From: Stagnimonas aquatica
GTDB taxonomy: Bacteria; Pseudomonadota; Gammaproteobacteria; Nevskiales; Nevskiaceae
Length of the DNA: 64,000 bases
Direction of reading: 5' to 3'
NCBI RefSeq assembly: GCF_003730135.1
Contig: NZ_RJVO01000005.1
Location: 207,151 to 271,150 of the forward strand
Made by a program: the position numbers and the translations under genes. The notes below the pieces were generated by a model. It saw only the letters and a list, made by a program, of their open reading frames with translations. It did no database searches and had not been told where the DNA came from. Below, piece after piece: positions 9,877-17,510 of this stretch (the first letter of the stretch is position 1; the number at the start of each line of letters is the position of its first letter).

Positions 9877-10464
9877 GTGAGCTCCTCGACCCGACTGATT
9901 CTTGCCTCCGGCTCGCGCTACCGCGCCGAGTTGCTGGCGCGGCTGCGCCTCGACTTCGAACAAGCCAGCCCGGACGTGGACGAGACCGCCCTGCCCGGAG
10001 AATCCGGCCCGGAGCTGGCGCGGCGGCTGGCGGTAGCCAAGGCCGAGGCGATTGCCAGCCGGCACCCGGAGGCCTGGGTGATCGGCTCCGACCAGGTGGC
10101 CGTCTGCGAGGGCCGCCTGCTCGGCAAGCCGGGCAGCCGCGAGCAGGCCGGCGAGCAATTGCGCTTCCTGGCCGGCAAGACCACCGATTTCTTTACTGCG
10201 GTCGTGCTCCGGCGCCGGCAGCCCTCGGTGCAGCAGGCCGCGCTCGACCAGACCACCGTGCGGATGCGCCCGCTCAGCGAGGCCGAGATCGAGCGCTATC
10301 TCGATGCCGAACCCGCCTACGACTGCGCCGGCAGCGCCAAGATCGAAGGGCTCGGCATCAGCCTCTGCGCCGAAGTCCAGAGCCGCGATCCCACGGCGCT
10401 GATCGGCCTGCCCCTGATCGCCTGCGCGGAACTGCTGCGCGGCGCCGGATTGCGACTGCCATGA
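9877..10464 (+). CDS. Maf/YceF-family nucleotide pyrophosphatase
   Basis: Maf proteins hydrolyse non-canonical or methylated nucleoside triphosphates. The 195-residue product shows the N-terminal signature LILASGSRYRAELL, the S-D-Q motif in VIGSDQVAV, and the C-terminal YDCAGSAKIEGLG. This is nearer the YceF (7-methyl-GTP) branch than YhdE by the overall motif set, but I cannot separate the two firmly. The start is GTG. It is divergent from yceD with almost no spacer, so each promoter must overlap the other gene's 5' end. Its stop overlaps the next start by 4 bp. Confidence 0.92.
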   Translation: MSSSTRLILASGSRYRAELLARLRLDFEQASPDVDETALPGESGPELARRLAVAKAEAIASRHPEAWVIGSDQVAVCEGRLLGKPGSREQAGEQLRFLAGKTTDFFTAVVLRRRQPSVQQAALDQTTVRMRPLSEAEIERYLDAEPAYDCAGSAKIEGLGISLCAEVQSRDPTALIGLPLIACAELLRGAGLRLP

Positions 10465-11483
10465 CCTCCTCCTTGCACCCTCAAGCTACCCCTCCGGCCT
10501 CGCCAGACCACGGCGACGCGCACCCGTCCCACGGCGCGCCGCCACGGCACGACCACGGCCACGGCCACCACCATCGCCATCACCATCATCACGACCATCA
10601 CCACCACGCCGCGCAGGCCTCGCACCGCCGCCTGCTGGGGGCTCTGCTGGTGACGGTGGCGGCGATGGTGGTCGGCGTGATCGGCGGCCTGATGTCCGGC
10701 TCGCTGGCCCTGATCGCCGACGCCGGCCACATGCTCGCCGATGCCGGATCGCTGGGCCTGGCCCTGCTCGCCGCCCGCCAGGCCCTGCGCGAAGCCGATG
10801 CCAACCACAGCTACGGCCACGTGCGCCTGCCGGTGCTGGCCGCCTTCATCAATGGCCTGCTGCTGCTCGCCGCCAGCGCCTGGATCACCTACGAGGCGGC
10901 GACCCGCATCTACCAGCCGCGCGCCATCGACGGCGGCACCATGACCCTGATCGCCGGCGTCGGCCTGGCCGCCAATCTGATCTCGCTGGCCCTGCTGCAC
11001 GGCGGCGACACCGAGGACCTCAACCGCCGTGGCGCCGCCGCGCATGTGCTGTCCGATCTGCTCGGCTCGGTCGCGGCACTGATCGCCGGCCTGGTGATCC
11101 TGACCACCGGCTGGCAGCTGGTGGACCCGCTGCTGTCCTTCCTGGCTGCCGCGCTGGTGCTGCGCATCGGCCTGCGCATCACCCGCGAGGCGGCGCACAT
11201 CCTGCTCGAAGGCACGCCGCGCGGCATGGATCTGCAGAAGATTTCCAATGCACTGCCGGACGAGGTCGCGGGTCTGGTCAGCGTCCACCATCTGCATGCC
11301 TGGTCGCTGTCGCAGACCAAAAAATTGATGACCCTGCACGCGGTCCCGGATGGCAGCGTCAGCTCCGCCGCCTTGATCGCCGCGATCCGCAGCGCGCTGG
11401 AGCGCCACGGCATCACCCACGTCACCATCCAGCTGGAGCCGGCGGCCGGCTGCGGCGACGCTGCCTGCGATCACCGCGACTAG
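10461..11483 (+). CDS. Cation diffusion facilitator, zinc type
   Basis: A 340-residue metal/proton antiporter of the CDF family, similar to ZitB/CzcD, expected to export Zn(II) from the cytoplasm. Six helices carry the metal-site pairs HMLAD (TM2) and HVLSD (TM5). The cytoplasmic tail has HHLHAWSL followed by a domain ending with two cysteines. The N-terminus is remarkable: some 30 residues of His and Asp before TM1, a likely metal buffer. The start overlaps the maf stop (ATGA), which suggests coupled translation with a housecleaning enzyme. Confidence 0.93.
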   Translation: MTSSLHPQATPPASPDHGDAHPSHGAPPRHDHGHGHHHRHHHHHDHHHHAAQASHRRLLGALLVTVAAMVVGVIGGLMSGSLALIADAGHMLADAGSLGLALLAARQALREADANHSYGHVRLPVLAAFINGLLLLAASAWITYEAATRIYQPRAIDGGTMTLIAGVGLAANLISLALLHGGDTEDLNRRGAAAHVLSDLLGSVAALIAGLVILTTGWQLVDPLLSFLAAALVLRIGLRITREAAHILLEGTPRGMDLQKISNALPDEVAGLVSVHHLHAWSLSQTKKLMTLHAVPDGSVSSAALIAAIRSALERHGITHVTIQLEPAAGCGDAACDHRD

Positions 11484-11502
11484 GGAACCGTCCGCGCCGG
11501 CC

Positions 11503-12189
11503 TCAGCCGCGCAGCCAGTCCGGCAGCGAATGCACCGAGTCGATCACCGCCAGCGCCCCGGCGCGGCGGATGCGTCCGGCCTCGTGGACACCGCAGGCGA
11601 CACCCAGCGCCGGCATGCCAATGGCGGCGGCCATCGCCGCGTCGTACTCGGTATCACCGATCATCAGCGCCCGTTCGGCCGGCACCTGCAGCTCGGCGAG
11701 GATTTCCCGCAGCATCAGCGGATCGGGCTTGCTGGCAGTCTCGTCGGCGGTCTTGGTAACCATGAACAACGGTCGCAACTCAGCATGATGGCGCAGCGAC
11801 CGATTGAGTCCGGGGCGCGACTTGCCGGTGGCGACGCTCAGCCAGTAGCCATCGCCGTGCAGACGCTCCAGACAGCGCTGGGCACCGTCGAACAGCGGCG
11901 CCTCGTTGGCGCCGCCGCCGGCCGGACCCAGCCATTGCTGGCGATAGCCCTCCAGCAACCGCAGCACCTCGCCGGGCTCCGCCTCGGGATACAGGCGCGC
12001 CATGCCGTCGCTCAGACTCAGGCCGATCAGCTCGCGAATCTGCTGGTCCTGGCGCGGCGGCAACCCCAGCGCGGCAATCGCGCCCTGCATTGAGTCGACG
12101 ATCAACTGGGCGGAGTCGGACAGAGTGCCGTCCCAATCGAAGATCAGCAGGTCGTAGGGTCGGTTCAAGACGAACTCCGTTCGAGCCAT
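11503..12189 (-). CDS. HAD-family phosphatase, Gph-like
   Basis: A haloacid dehalogenase phosphatase resembling phosphoglycolate phosphatase or pyrophosphatase PpaX. HAD motif I is FDWDGTLSDS near the N-terminus, motif II is in VATGKSR, and motif IV is MIGDTEYDAAMAAAIGMPALGV. I start it at the ATG at 12189 (228 residues), although the ribosome-binding site there is poor. The frame is open 26 codons further up. About 164 bp upstream lies a second copy of the segment coding RPYDLLIFDW, so the 5' end of this gene has been rearranged (see separate entries). The substrate is unknown. Confidence 0.82.
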   Translation of the reverse strand: MARTEFVLNRPYDLLIFDWDGTLSDSAQLIVDSMQGAIAALGLPPRQDQQIRELIGLSLSDGMARLYPEAEPGEVLRLLEGYRQQWLGPAGGGANEAPLFDGAQRCLERLHGDGYWLSVATGKSRPGLNRSLRHHAELRPLFMVTKTADETASKPDPLMLREILAELQVPAERALMIGDTEYDAAMAAAIGMPALGVACGVHEAGRIRRAGALAVIDSVHSLPDWLRG

Positions 12190-12332
12190 CCCTGGCGCGG
12201 CCGCAGTCGCTCGCGCACCCCCTGCCCGGCCATCCATGACCGGGCGTTCGCCGGGACGATCTGCCATTCAAGGCAGATCGTCTGATCCGGCTCACCCCAA
12301 TCGAAGATCAGCAGATCATAAGGCCGCGACAT
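12165..12332 (-). pseudogene. Duplicated 5' fragment of a HAD phosphatase gene
   Basis: A 55-codon open frame that begins MSRPYDLLIFDW and then runs into unrelated residues before a TGA. Its first twelve codons duplicate the start of the adjacent phosphatase. The two copies share a 19-bp identical block (12132-12150 and 12296-12314). Beyond it, in the codons for RPYD, they differ only at third positions, so the copies have diverged synonymously. The segment lacks the catalytic DGT and cannot be an enzyme. It reads as the leftover start of an earlier gene copy after an insertion or recombination. Confidence 0.6.
12224..12282. repeat. Two tandem hairpins between the duplicated HAD gene starts
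   Basis: An 11-bp perfect inverted repeat (GACGATCTGCC at 12255-12265, GGCAGATCGTC at 12272-12282, loop ATTCAA) is preceded by a 6-bp one (GCCCGG at 12224-12229, CCGGGC at 12240-12245). The 13 bases at 12264-12276 recur at 56314-56326 in another hairpin-rich intergenic site. The region lies between the two copies of the HAD gene start and may be a small palindromic repeat element. There is no T-tract, so terminator function is doubtful. Confidence 0.55.
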
Positions 12333-12348
12333 CGGGCAGCAACCGGAT

Positions 12349-13641
12349 TCAGAGCTTCTGCAGGAAGTTGCGCAGCTCGTCCGGCATCGGCGCGTTCAGC
12401 AGCAGCTTGGGGAACTCGGCGGTCGCCGGCAGCTGCAGGAAGTGCGAATGCAGGAACATGCGCTTCAGGCCGCGTTCGCGCAGCGGCAGGTTGTCGTCGC
12501 GCTGTCCGTACTTGGCGTCACCGGCCACCGGATGGCCCAGCGCCAGGGCGTGAACGCGGATCTGGTGGGTGCGGCCGCTGAAAATCTCCACCTCGCAGAG
12601 CGTGGTGTCGCGGTACTTGGCGCGCGGCGAGAAGCGGCTCTTGGACGGCTTGCCGTCCTCGTCGATCTGCACATGGTGCTGGTCGCCGAGGCGGGTCTTG
12701 ACCAGGGCCGCGTCGACGTCGCGGTCCTCGCCCCGCCACTTGCCGATCAGCAGCGCGAAGTAGCGCTTGACGATGTCGCCGTCCTTGAATGCCCGCTGGG
12801 CGCGCAACAGCGCCGGCCGGGTCTTGGCCAGCAGCAGCACGCCGGAGGTGTCGCGGTCCAGGCGATGGCAAAGCTCCACGTATTCGTACTTGTCCCAGGC
12901 ACGGATCGCTTCGATCACGCCGTACAGCTGGCCGGTACCGCCGTGGGCGGAGATGCCGTGCGGCTTGTTCAGCACCAGGTAGTTGGCGTCCTCGAAGATC
13001 ACCGCCTCGCGCAGCTCGTTGAGCACCCGGTCCGGCGGCCGCACCGGCTCGCGCGGGTCGGCCATGCGGATCGGCGGAATGCGCACCTGCTCGCCGGCCG
13101 AGAGCCGGCGGTCGGCCTTCACCCGGCCACCGTCGACGCGCACCTGGCCGGAGCGCAGCAGGCGGTAGATGTGCGACTTCGGCACGCCCGGCAGCTGCTT
13201 GAGCAGGAAGTTATCCAACCGCTGACCGTCAGAGCTGGCGTCGATGCCGACATGGCGGACCTCCTGGCGCTCCGGCGGCGGCAGCGGCTCCTTGGGCGTG
13301 CGCAGCGAACCGTAGGCCGGGCGCAGGGCGTCGGACTTGGGCTTGGCCCGCCCGCGGGCAGCGGCGGCGGGCGCCGCGGCAGCGCGGCCGGCCGGCTTCG
13401 GCCGCCCCGGCGTCGACAACGCAGCACTGCGGGCCGGCTTGGCATTCCGGGCGGGCTTAGCACCATGGGCGGACTTGCCAGCGGCGGCTGGCTTGGCGGC
13501 GCGAGCGGGCTTGCTGCGGGGCGGCTTGCCGGCACCGGCTTCGAGCCGACCGGCACCGCGACGGGCCGCTGGAGCCGCTTTTTTGCCCGACGGCGCGGCT
13601 GAACGGGTCTGCGGTTTTTTTGAGCGGGGGGATTGTGGCAC
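12349..13641 (-). CDS. rluC: 23S rRNA pseudouridine synthase RluC with long basic N-terminus
   Basis: RluC makes pseudouridines 955, 2504 and 2580 in 23S rRNA (E. coli numbers). The C-terminal 320 residues hold an S4 RNA-binding domain (RLDNFLLKQLPGVPKSHIYR) and the catalytic motif HRLDRDTSGVLLLAK with its aspartate. Ahead of this are over 100 residues of Lys/Arg/Ala/Pro-rich, repetitive sequence absent from E. coli RluC (319 aa). I place the start at the GTG at 13641 (430 aa). The frame is open to 13749, but the extra part is AT-richer and looks like promoter DNA. Divergent from rne, as in many gammaproteobacteria. Confidence 0.88.
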   Translation of the reverse strand: MPQSPRSKKPQTRSAAPSGKKAAPAARRGAGRLEAGAGKPPRSKPARAAKPAAAGKSAHGAKPARNAKPARSAALSTPGRPKPAGRAAAAPAAAARGRAKPKSDALRPAYGSLRTPKEPLPPPERQEVRHVGIDASSDGQRLDNFLLKQLPGVPKSHIYRLLRSGQVRVDGGRVKADRRLSAGEQVRIPPIRMADPREPVRPPDRVLNELREAVIFEDANYLVLNKPHGISAHGGTGQLYGVIEAIRAWDKYEYVELCHRLDRDTSGVLLLAKTRPALLRAQRAFKDGDIVKRYFALLIGKWRGEDRDVDAALVKTRLGDQHHVQIDEDGKPSKSRFSPRAKYRDTTLCEVEIFSGRTHQIRVHALALGHPVAGDAKYGQRDDNLPLRERGLKRMFLHSHFLQLPATAEFPKLLLNAPMPDELRNFLQKL

Positions 13642-14030
13642 TATTACCCGCCGCACCGATTTCGGGCAGCGGCTCAATAAGAAGATTGGCTCGCAGCATA
13701 AGCGACGAAAGCCCTTAAGCCCAAAGCCAGCTTCAACATTCGATTTCACGCCCGCGCCGCTGTCTTTGCGCGGGGTTTCGCTTCACCCCAAAAAACGCCC
13801 GCACTCGCGGCGCGAAACCAGACCCAACGACGTGCACCCCGACTTCCCCACCCTGCTTGCCCTGTGCAGCCTGCTCGCCGCGTTCTGCGGCCTGAGCGTC
13901 GCTGCCGGGCGCGCGTCGGCGGGAACCCGAGGCCGTGCCGAGCCGTCCACGCCCCATATGCCAGGCGTGCCGCAACGGGTACTGATCCGCACTGCCAGCC
14001 CCCCGGGCGCGCACCCAAGGTCTTACTTAC
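13642..14030. other. rne: Divergent rluC-rne intergenic region and rne leader
   Basis: About 390 bp without a convincing gene. The part next to rluC (13650-13740) is less GC-rich and probably holds both promoters, though I cannot pick out clear -35/-10 pairs. The remaining 280 bp would be transcribed as an untranslated rne leader. In E. coli a long rne leader mediates RNase E autoregulation; I infer a similar role only from position and length, since I did not recognise the enterobacterial leader structure. Confidence 0.4.
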
Positions 14031-17000
14031 ATGAAACGCATTTTGATCAACGCCACGCAGCGCGAGGAACTGCGCGTGGCGATCGTGGACGGCCAGCGTC
14101 TGATCGACCTGGATATTGAAACCGCCGCTCGCGAACAGAAAAAATCCAACGTTTACAAAGGTCGCATCACCCGCGTCGAGCCCTCGCTCGAAGCCTGTTT
14201 TGTCGACTACGGCGCCGAGCGCCACGGTTTCCTGCCGCTCAAGGAAATCCACAAGAGCTACTTCAAGCCGGGCGCGCCCAACAACTCCAGCAACATGAAG
14301 GAGCTGGTGGCCGAAGGCACCGAGCTGATCGTCCAGGTTGAAAAGGAAGAGCGCGGTAACAAGGGCGCCGCCCTGACCACCTTCGTCAGCCTGGCCGGCC
14401 GCTACCTGGTGCTCATGCCCAACAACCCGCGCGCCGGTGGCATCTCCCGCCGCGCCGAGGGCGAGGCCCGCGAGGAAACCAAGGAAGCCCTGGAAGCCCT
14501 GCAACTGCCCAGCGGCATGGGCGTGATCGTCCGCTCCAACGGCGTCGGCCGCAGTGCCGAGGAGCTGCAGTGGGACTGCAACTACCTCGCCGAGATCTGG
14601 AAGGCAATCACCGAGGCGGTGGCCAAGAAGCCGGCGCCGTTCCTGGTCTACCAGGAAAACAACATCGTGCTGCGCGCGCTGCGCGACTACCTGCGCCCCG
14701 ACATCGGCGAGGTGTGGGTGGACCACCACGAGGTCTACACCCAGGCCAAGGAGCAGATGGAGGCGACCATGCCGGCCGACCTCGCCAAGCTCAAGCTCTA
14801 CCGTGACGAGGTGCCGCTGTTCAGCCGCTACCAGGTCGAGTCGCAGATCGAGGCCGCCCACGAGTCGGTGCTGCGCCTGCCCTCCGGCGGCTCGATCGTC
14901 ATCGACCACACCGAAGCGCTGACTTCCATCGACATCAACTCCGCCAAGAGCACCGGCGGCGGCAGCATCGAGGAAACCGCGTTCAAGACCAACTGCGAAG
15001 CCGCCGACGAAATCGCCCGCCAGTTGCGCCTGCGCGACTTGGGCGGCTTGGTGGTGATCGACTTCATCGACATGGAGTCGAACAAGAACCAGCGCGAGGT
15101 CGAGAAGCGACTGGAGCGCGCGGTGGAGATGGACCGCGCCCGCATCCAGCTCGGCAAGATCAGCAAGTTCGGCCTCTTGGAACTGTCGCGCCAGCGCCTG
15201 CGCCCGACGCTCGCCGAGCACATGCAGATCACCTGCCCGCGCTGCTCCGGCATCGGCCACATCCGCAGCGTCGAGTCGCTGGCGCTGTCGATCCTGCGCC
15301 TGATCGAAGAAGAGGGCATGAAGGACAAGACCGCCCGTGTGGTCGCCCAGATCCCGGTGGACGTCGGCACCTTCCTGCTCAACGAGAAGCGCGCCAATCT
15401 TCAGGAGATCGAGAAGCGCTGCAAGGTGGCGGTCACCCTGGTGCCGAACGAGACCCTCGACTCGCCGCATTTCCAGATCAACCGCATCCGTGGCGACCAT
15501 CTGGACCAGGACAACAACAACGCGGTCAGCTACAAGATCCCCACCGACTTCAAGGCCGACGAGCGCCTGAGCATGCCGATCGTCACCGTCCCCGCCGGCA
15601 AGCCGGTGGCGGAAGCGGCGGTGCAGGGCATCAAGCCGGCCACGCCGCCGCCGGTGGTCGTGGCGGCCGCACCGGCCGCGCCGGTCGCCGTGGCAGCCGC
15701 CGCGCCGGCGATGCAGGCGGTGACCACCACCAAGGACGGCTTCTGGGCGCGTCTTGCCTACGTCTTCGGCTTCGGCGCCAAGCCGGTCATCGAGGGCAAG
15801 CGCCGCGAAGACAAGCGGGATGGCAAGCGCGAGGAGCGCGGCGCCCGCCCGGACGGCCGCAACGACGGTCGCCGTGACGGCAACCGCAACGAACAGGGCC
15901 GCCGCGACGGCCAGCGCCAGGATCAGCCGCGCCGCGACGGTCGTCCCGGTCAGCCCGGCGGCCAGCCGCAGCAGGCCCAGAACAACCAGCAGCGCCGCGA
16001 TGGCGGCCGCCCGCAGAACGGCAACGAGCCGCGTCCGCAGGGCGAACGCCGCGATGGCCGCCACGCCCCGCAGCAGGCCCAGCCGGCAGCACCGGCCGCC
16101 GCAGGCCAACCGCAGGCGCAGAACCCACGTCCGCCGCAGGCTGAGCGTGGTCCGCGTCCGGAAGGCCGGCCGCCGCGCGAAGCCGGCGAGCAGGGTGGCC
16201 GTCCGCCGCGCCCGCAGAACAATGAGGGTGGTCGTCCGCCGCGCGATGGCGCCGAGGCCGCTGGCCGTCCGCCGCGCCAGGACAATGCCGCCAATCCCGG
16301 CCGTCCGCCGCGTGACGGTGGCGGTCGTCCGCCGCGTCCGGGCAGCGAAGCCGCCGCCGCGCTGAGCGCCAACCCGGCCGCCGAGGCCGCGCCGGTCGCG
16401 ACGGCGCCGGTGGAACTGCCGCCGCTGCCGCCGGAAACCGGCTTCCGTCCGGGCCTGATCGGTGGCACCGCCCCGGTCGCCAGCACGGCCGCCGCGTCGG
16501 TGGTCGAGGCCGGCGTTACCGCCGAAGCCGTAGCCACGACCGGTGAAGAGGTCGACGGCGAAGCTGGCGAGCGTGACAACACGGTTCCGGGTGGCCGCAG
16601 CCTGCGCGGACGCCGCAACCGTCGCCGTGGCGGTCGCGGCCGCAATGGCGAGCGCACGAGCACCGAAGGCACAGCCAATGACGCGGCCGAGTCGGTTGAA
16701 GACGCCGTCGAAGTCGGCGAGCTGAGCGAAAATCCGGCGGCAGAGCCGGTCGCGCTGACTGAGCCGCTTGCCGCCGCCGCGATTCCTGCAGTGCCGGCAC
16801 CGGTCGTGGCAGCGGAAGTCTCCACCGAAACCGCTACCCCGCCCCCCAGCCCGATCAGCGCCGCACCGGTGCAAGCCTCTCTGCTGGAGAGCGCCGAACC
16901 GGCTGCAGCCAAGCCGGCGGCGGAAGCCGGGGCCGGAGGCCGTCCGCGCCGTCCGGAAAGCAGCGAGCTGGCGCGCCCAGCGGCAGCCGCCGCTACTCCG

Positions 17001-17423
17001 CTCGCCGGAGCCGCCGTGATCGCGCGCGCCAGCGAGGCCGGCGACTACCAACCGCGCCTGGTGGTCAGCGGCGGCGACGGCCGCCACAGCGGCCCGGCCG
17101 TGATCAGCGCCAGCACCCCGCTGCCGCCGCGCAGCGCCAGCAGCGACTTCATGCCGCGTCTGCTGGTCTCCGCCGGGGGTAACGCCACCGTGACGCGGCC
17201 GGTCGCCAGTGGTCCGCTGACCAGTTCCAGCGCCGCCAGCAGCGACTTCCTGCCGCGCCTGCTGGTCACCGGCGAGAACGGCCCCTCGGCCCGCCCGCCG
17301 CGTCCGGCGCCGGCACCGGCGGAACCCGCCGAGGCTCCGGTGGTAGAGGCAGCTCCGCCTGCTACCCTGGAAGCGAGTACGGAAGCCGCCGACGCGGCCG
17401 CGCCGAAGACCGATCCGGTCTAA
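14031..17423 (+). CDS. rne: Ribonuclease E with repeat-rich C-terminal tail
   Basis: The essential endoribonuclease that initiates mRNA decay and rRNA processing and scaffolds the degradosome. The catalytic half is canonical: S1 domain near residues 35-120, DNase I-like active-site aspartates at about D301 and D344, and the Zn-link cysteines C402 and C405. From about residue 580 the tail is disordered in character: RRDG-type repeats (590-680), then five or more GRPPR boxes (705-775), an [11 protein letters not shown] patch near 860, and three copies of D-(Y/F)-x-PRL-(L/V)-V at 1005, 1039 and 1072. The first two are RNA-binding in style; the last are discussed as a finding. A strong terminator follows. 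Confidence 0.97.
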   Translation: MKRILINATQREELRVAIVDGQRLIDLDIETAAREQKKSNVYKGRITRVEPSLEACFVDYGAERHGFLPLKEIHKSYFKPGAPNNSSNMKELVAEGTELIVQVEKEERGNKGAALTTFVSLAGRYLVLMPNNPRAGGISRRAEGEAREETKEALEALQLPSGMGVIVRSNGVGRSAEELQWDCNYLAEIWKAITEAVAKKPAPFLVYQENNIVLRALRDYLRPDIGEVWVDHHEVYTQAKEQMEATMPADLAKLKLYRDEVPLFSRYQVESQIEAAHESVLRLPSGGSIVIDHTEALTSIDINSAKSTGGGSIEETAFKTNCEAADEIARQLRLRDLGGLVVIDFIDMESNKNQREVEKRLERAVEMDRARIQLGKISKFGLLELSRQRLRPTLAEHMQITCPRCSGIGHIRSVESLALSILRLIEEEGMKDKTARVVAQIPVDVGTFLLNEKRANLQEIEKRCKVAVTLVPNETLDSPHFQINRIRGDHLDQDNNNAVSYKIPTDFKADERLSMPIVTVPAGKPVAEAAVQGIKPATPPPVVVAAAPAAPVAVAAAAPAMQAVTTTKDGFWARLAYVFGFGAKPVIEGKRREDKRDGKREERGARPDGRNDGRRDGNRNEQGRRDGQRQDQPRRDGRPGQPGGQPQQAQNNQQRRDGGRPQNGNEPRPQGERRDGRHAPQQAQPAAPAAAGQPQAQNPRPPQAERGPRPEGRPPREAGEQGGRPPRPQNNEGGRPPRDGAEAAGRPPRQDNAANPGRPPRDGGGRPPRPGSEAAAALSANPAAEAAPVATAPVELPPLPPETGFRPGLIGGTAPVASTAAASVVEAGVTAEAVATTGEEVDGEAGERDNTVPGGRSLRGRRNRRRGGRGRNGERTSTEGTANDAAESVEDAVEVGELSENPAAEPVALTEPLAAAAIPAVPAPVVAAEVSTETATPPPSPISAAPVQASLLESAEPAAAKPAAEAGAGGRPRRPESSELARPAAAAATPLAGAAVIARASEAGDYQPRLVVSGGDGRHSGPAVISASTPLPPRSASSDFMPRLLVSAGGNATVTRPVASGPLTSSSAASSDFLPRLLVTGENGPSARPPRPAPAPAEPAEAPVVEAAPPATLEASTEAADAAAPKTDPV

Positions 17424-17438
17424 GCGCGCCTGCAGCAC

Positions 17439-17475
17439 AAAGCCCGCCGGGGTTCACTCCCGGCGGGCTTTTTTT
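17439..17475 (+). terminator. Rho-independent terminator of rne
   Basis: A perfect 13-bp stem (AAAGCCCGCCGGG at 17439-17451 with its complement at 17459-17471), a 7-nt loop and a run of seven Ts overlapping the stem end. It begins 15 bp after the rne stop. The A-rich left arm means it can also work in the other direction, but the gene on the far side also ends toward it, so it may serve both rne and the AtuA-like gene. Confidence 0.95.
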
Positions 17476-17510
17476 GTTTCCCTCTGATTGGCGGAGCCCG
17501 ATCCGCTGCG

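Noticed and set aside
13746..17438. A 1230-codon open frame on the minus strand opposite rne
   Set aside because: It mirrors the rne coding frame, is made of Arg/Gly/Ala/His-biased sequence with no family motif or ribosome-binding site, and overlaps the rne terminator. In such GC-rich DNA, stop codons are rare in the opposite strand.
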